This document shows positions 63,698 through 64,000 of a stretch of DNA of 64,000 nucleotides, one piece after another (positions within the stretch are counted from its first letter, which is position 1; each line of letters starts with the position of its first letter). The notes below the pieces were generated by a model. That model was not told the DNA's origin, did not search any database, and saw only the letters and a list, made by a program, of their open reading frames with translations. Made by a program: the position numbers and the translations under genes. Source of the DNA: Shewanella sp. UCD-KL12 (GTDB taxonomy: Bacteria; Pseudomonadota; Gammaproteobacteria; Enterobacterales; Shewanellaceae); the NCBI RefSeq assembly GCF_001957125.1, contig NZ_MPHJ01000002.1:124001-188000 (forward strand), in the 5' to 3' direction.

Positions 63698-64000
63698 ATG
63701 TTATCGATGAAAAGTATCAGTAAAGTATTTAAAACGGACTTAGTAGAAACCCATGCACTGCGTGATTTTAACCTTGAAGTGAATGAAGGAGAGTTTGTCG
63801 CGGTGACAGGCCCATCAGGCTCAGGCAAGACCACTTTTCTTAATATCGCAGGCTTGTTAGAAGGGGTGAGTGGCGGTGAATATATTCTCGATGGCGTCGA
63901 TATTGCGAACTTAAGTGATAACAAGAGTGCTGCAATTCGCAATGAAAAAATTGGTTTTATCTTTCAGGGCTTCAATCTTATCCCAGATCTGAATTTGGCT
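63698..64000 (+). CDS. ABC transporter ATP-binding protein, MacB/LolD type (3' partial)
   Basis: 101 codons visible, running off the window. Walker A is GPSGSGKTTFLNIAG at residues 36-50 and the Q-loop is FIFQGFNLIPDL. The early part (KVFKTDLVETHALRDFNLEV) is typical of the COG1136 (LolD/MacB/SalX) family. AGGGA lies nine bases before the ATG. With the upstream HlyD/MacA-like protein it should form a tripartite exporter whose permease genes lie beyond the window. Confidence 0.88.
   Translation, partial: MLSMKSISKVFKTDLVETHALRDFNLEVNEGEFVAVTGPSGSGKTTFLNIAGLLEGVSGGEYILDGVDIANLSDNKSAAIRNEKIGFIFQGFNLIPDLNLA

Overview
The window looks like a chromosomal segment of a marine gammaproteobacterium, most probably a Shewanella. 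This rests on overall gene content: glnD, metH, a B12-salvage operon under a cobalamin riboswitch, a GbpA-type chitin-active protein, a CbrA-like symporter-kinase, a delta-class carbonic anhydrase and dispersed intergenic repeats. The genus call is inference from sequence reading only; no search was run. No rRNA, tRNA, CRISPR array or complete transposase was recognised.

Layout. 0-7.4 kb: the 3' part of a CHASE/GGDEF diguanylate cyclase, an endonuclease/exonuclease/phosphatase protein, a BamA-type outer-membrane barrel and several hypothetical proteins, interrupted by two copies of a ~265-bp miniature inverted-repeat element. 7.4-15.8 kb: small transport and regulatory genes (EamA exporter, arfA with a hairpin inside its coding region, SDR oxidoreductase, YgjV-like protein, Crp-type regulator, a divergent NimT/NimR-like pair, selO, a lone receiver domain). 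15.9-27.4 kb: delta carbonic anhydrase, S9 peptidase, an orphan AbrB-type antitoxin beside the third repeat-element copy, a split-Soret-type cytochrome/lipoprotein operon facing a ToxR/ToxS-like pair, DUF599, MscS and TM2 proteins. 27.6-37.4 kb: HemL-like aminotransferase, HD-GYP protein, glnD, ydcH and metH, the last with four abutting MetJ boxes in its promoter.

37.4-50.3 kb: a small membrane protein and a symporter-histidine kinase, a CobC-like phosphatase, then a cobalamin riboswitch driving btuD-btuC-cobT-cobS-cobU-cobQ-cobO-btuF. Together these import cobinamide or cobalamin and finish nucleotide-loop assembly, feeding the B12-dependent MetH upstream. The riboswitch seems to control a 27-codon leader ORF whose ribosome binding site lies in a hairpin. 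A 16-copy heptamer repeat sits directly before btuF.

50.5-57 kb is the accessory region. A GbpA-like lytic polysaccharide monooxygenase is followed by AT-rich genes on the minus strand, separated by integron attC sites: an integrase-less cassette cluster. Its cargo is a two-gene cassette (polytopic membrane protein plus a membrane-anchored protein with an RX4H, HEPN-like motif), a protein with nucleotidyl-cyclase-like motifs and an Imm26-like immunity protein. Copies of a second repeat family, whose hairpin stem differs in sequence but keeps its pairing, lie on both sides.

57-64 kb: a four-gene operon (RND adaptor, RND pump, DUF2892, rhodanese), then a divergent operon of an HlyD/MacA-like adaptor, a small membrane protein and an ABC ATPase cut by the window end. 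Between the two operons lie a sigma-54 promoter and an array of CGGACAC sites.
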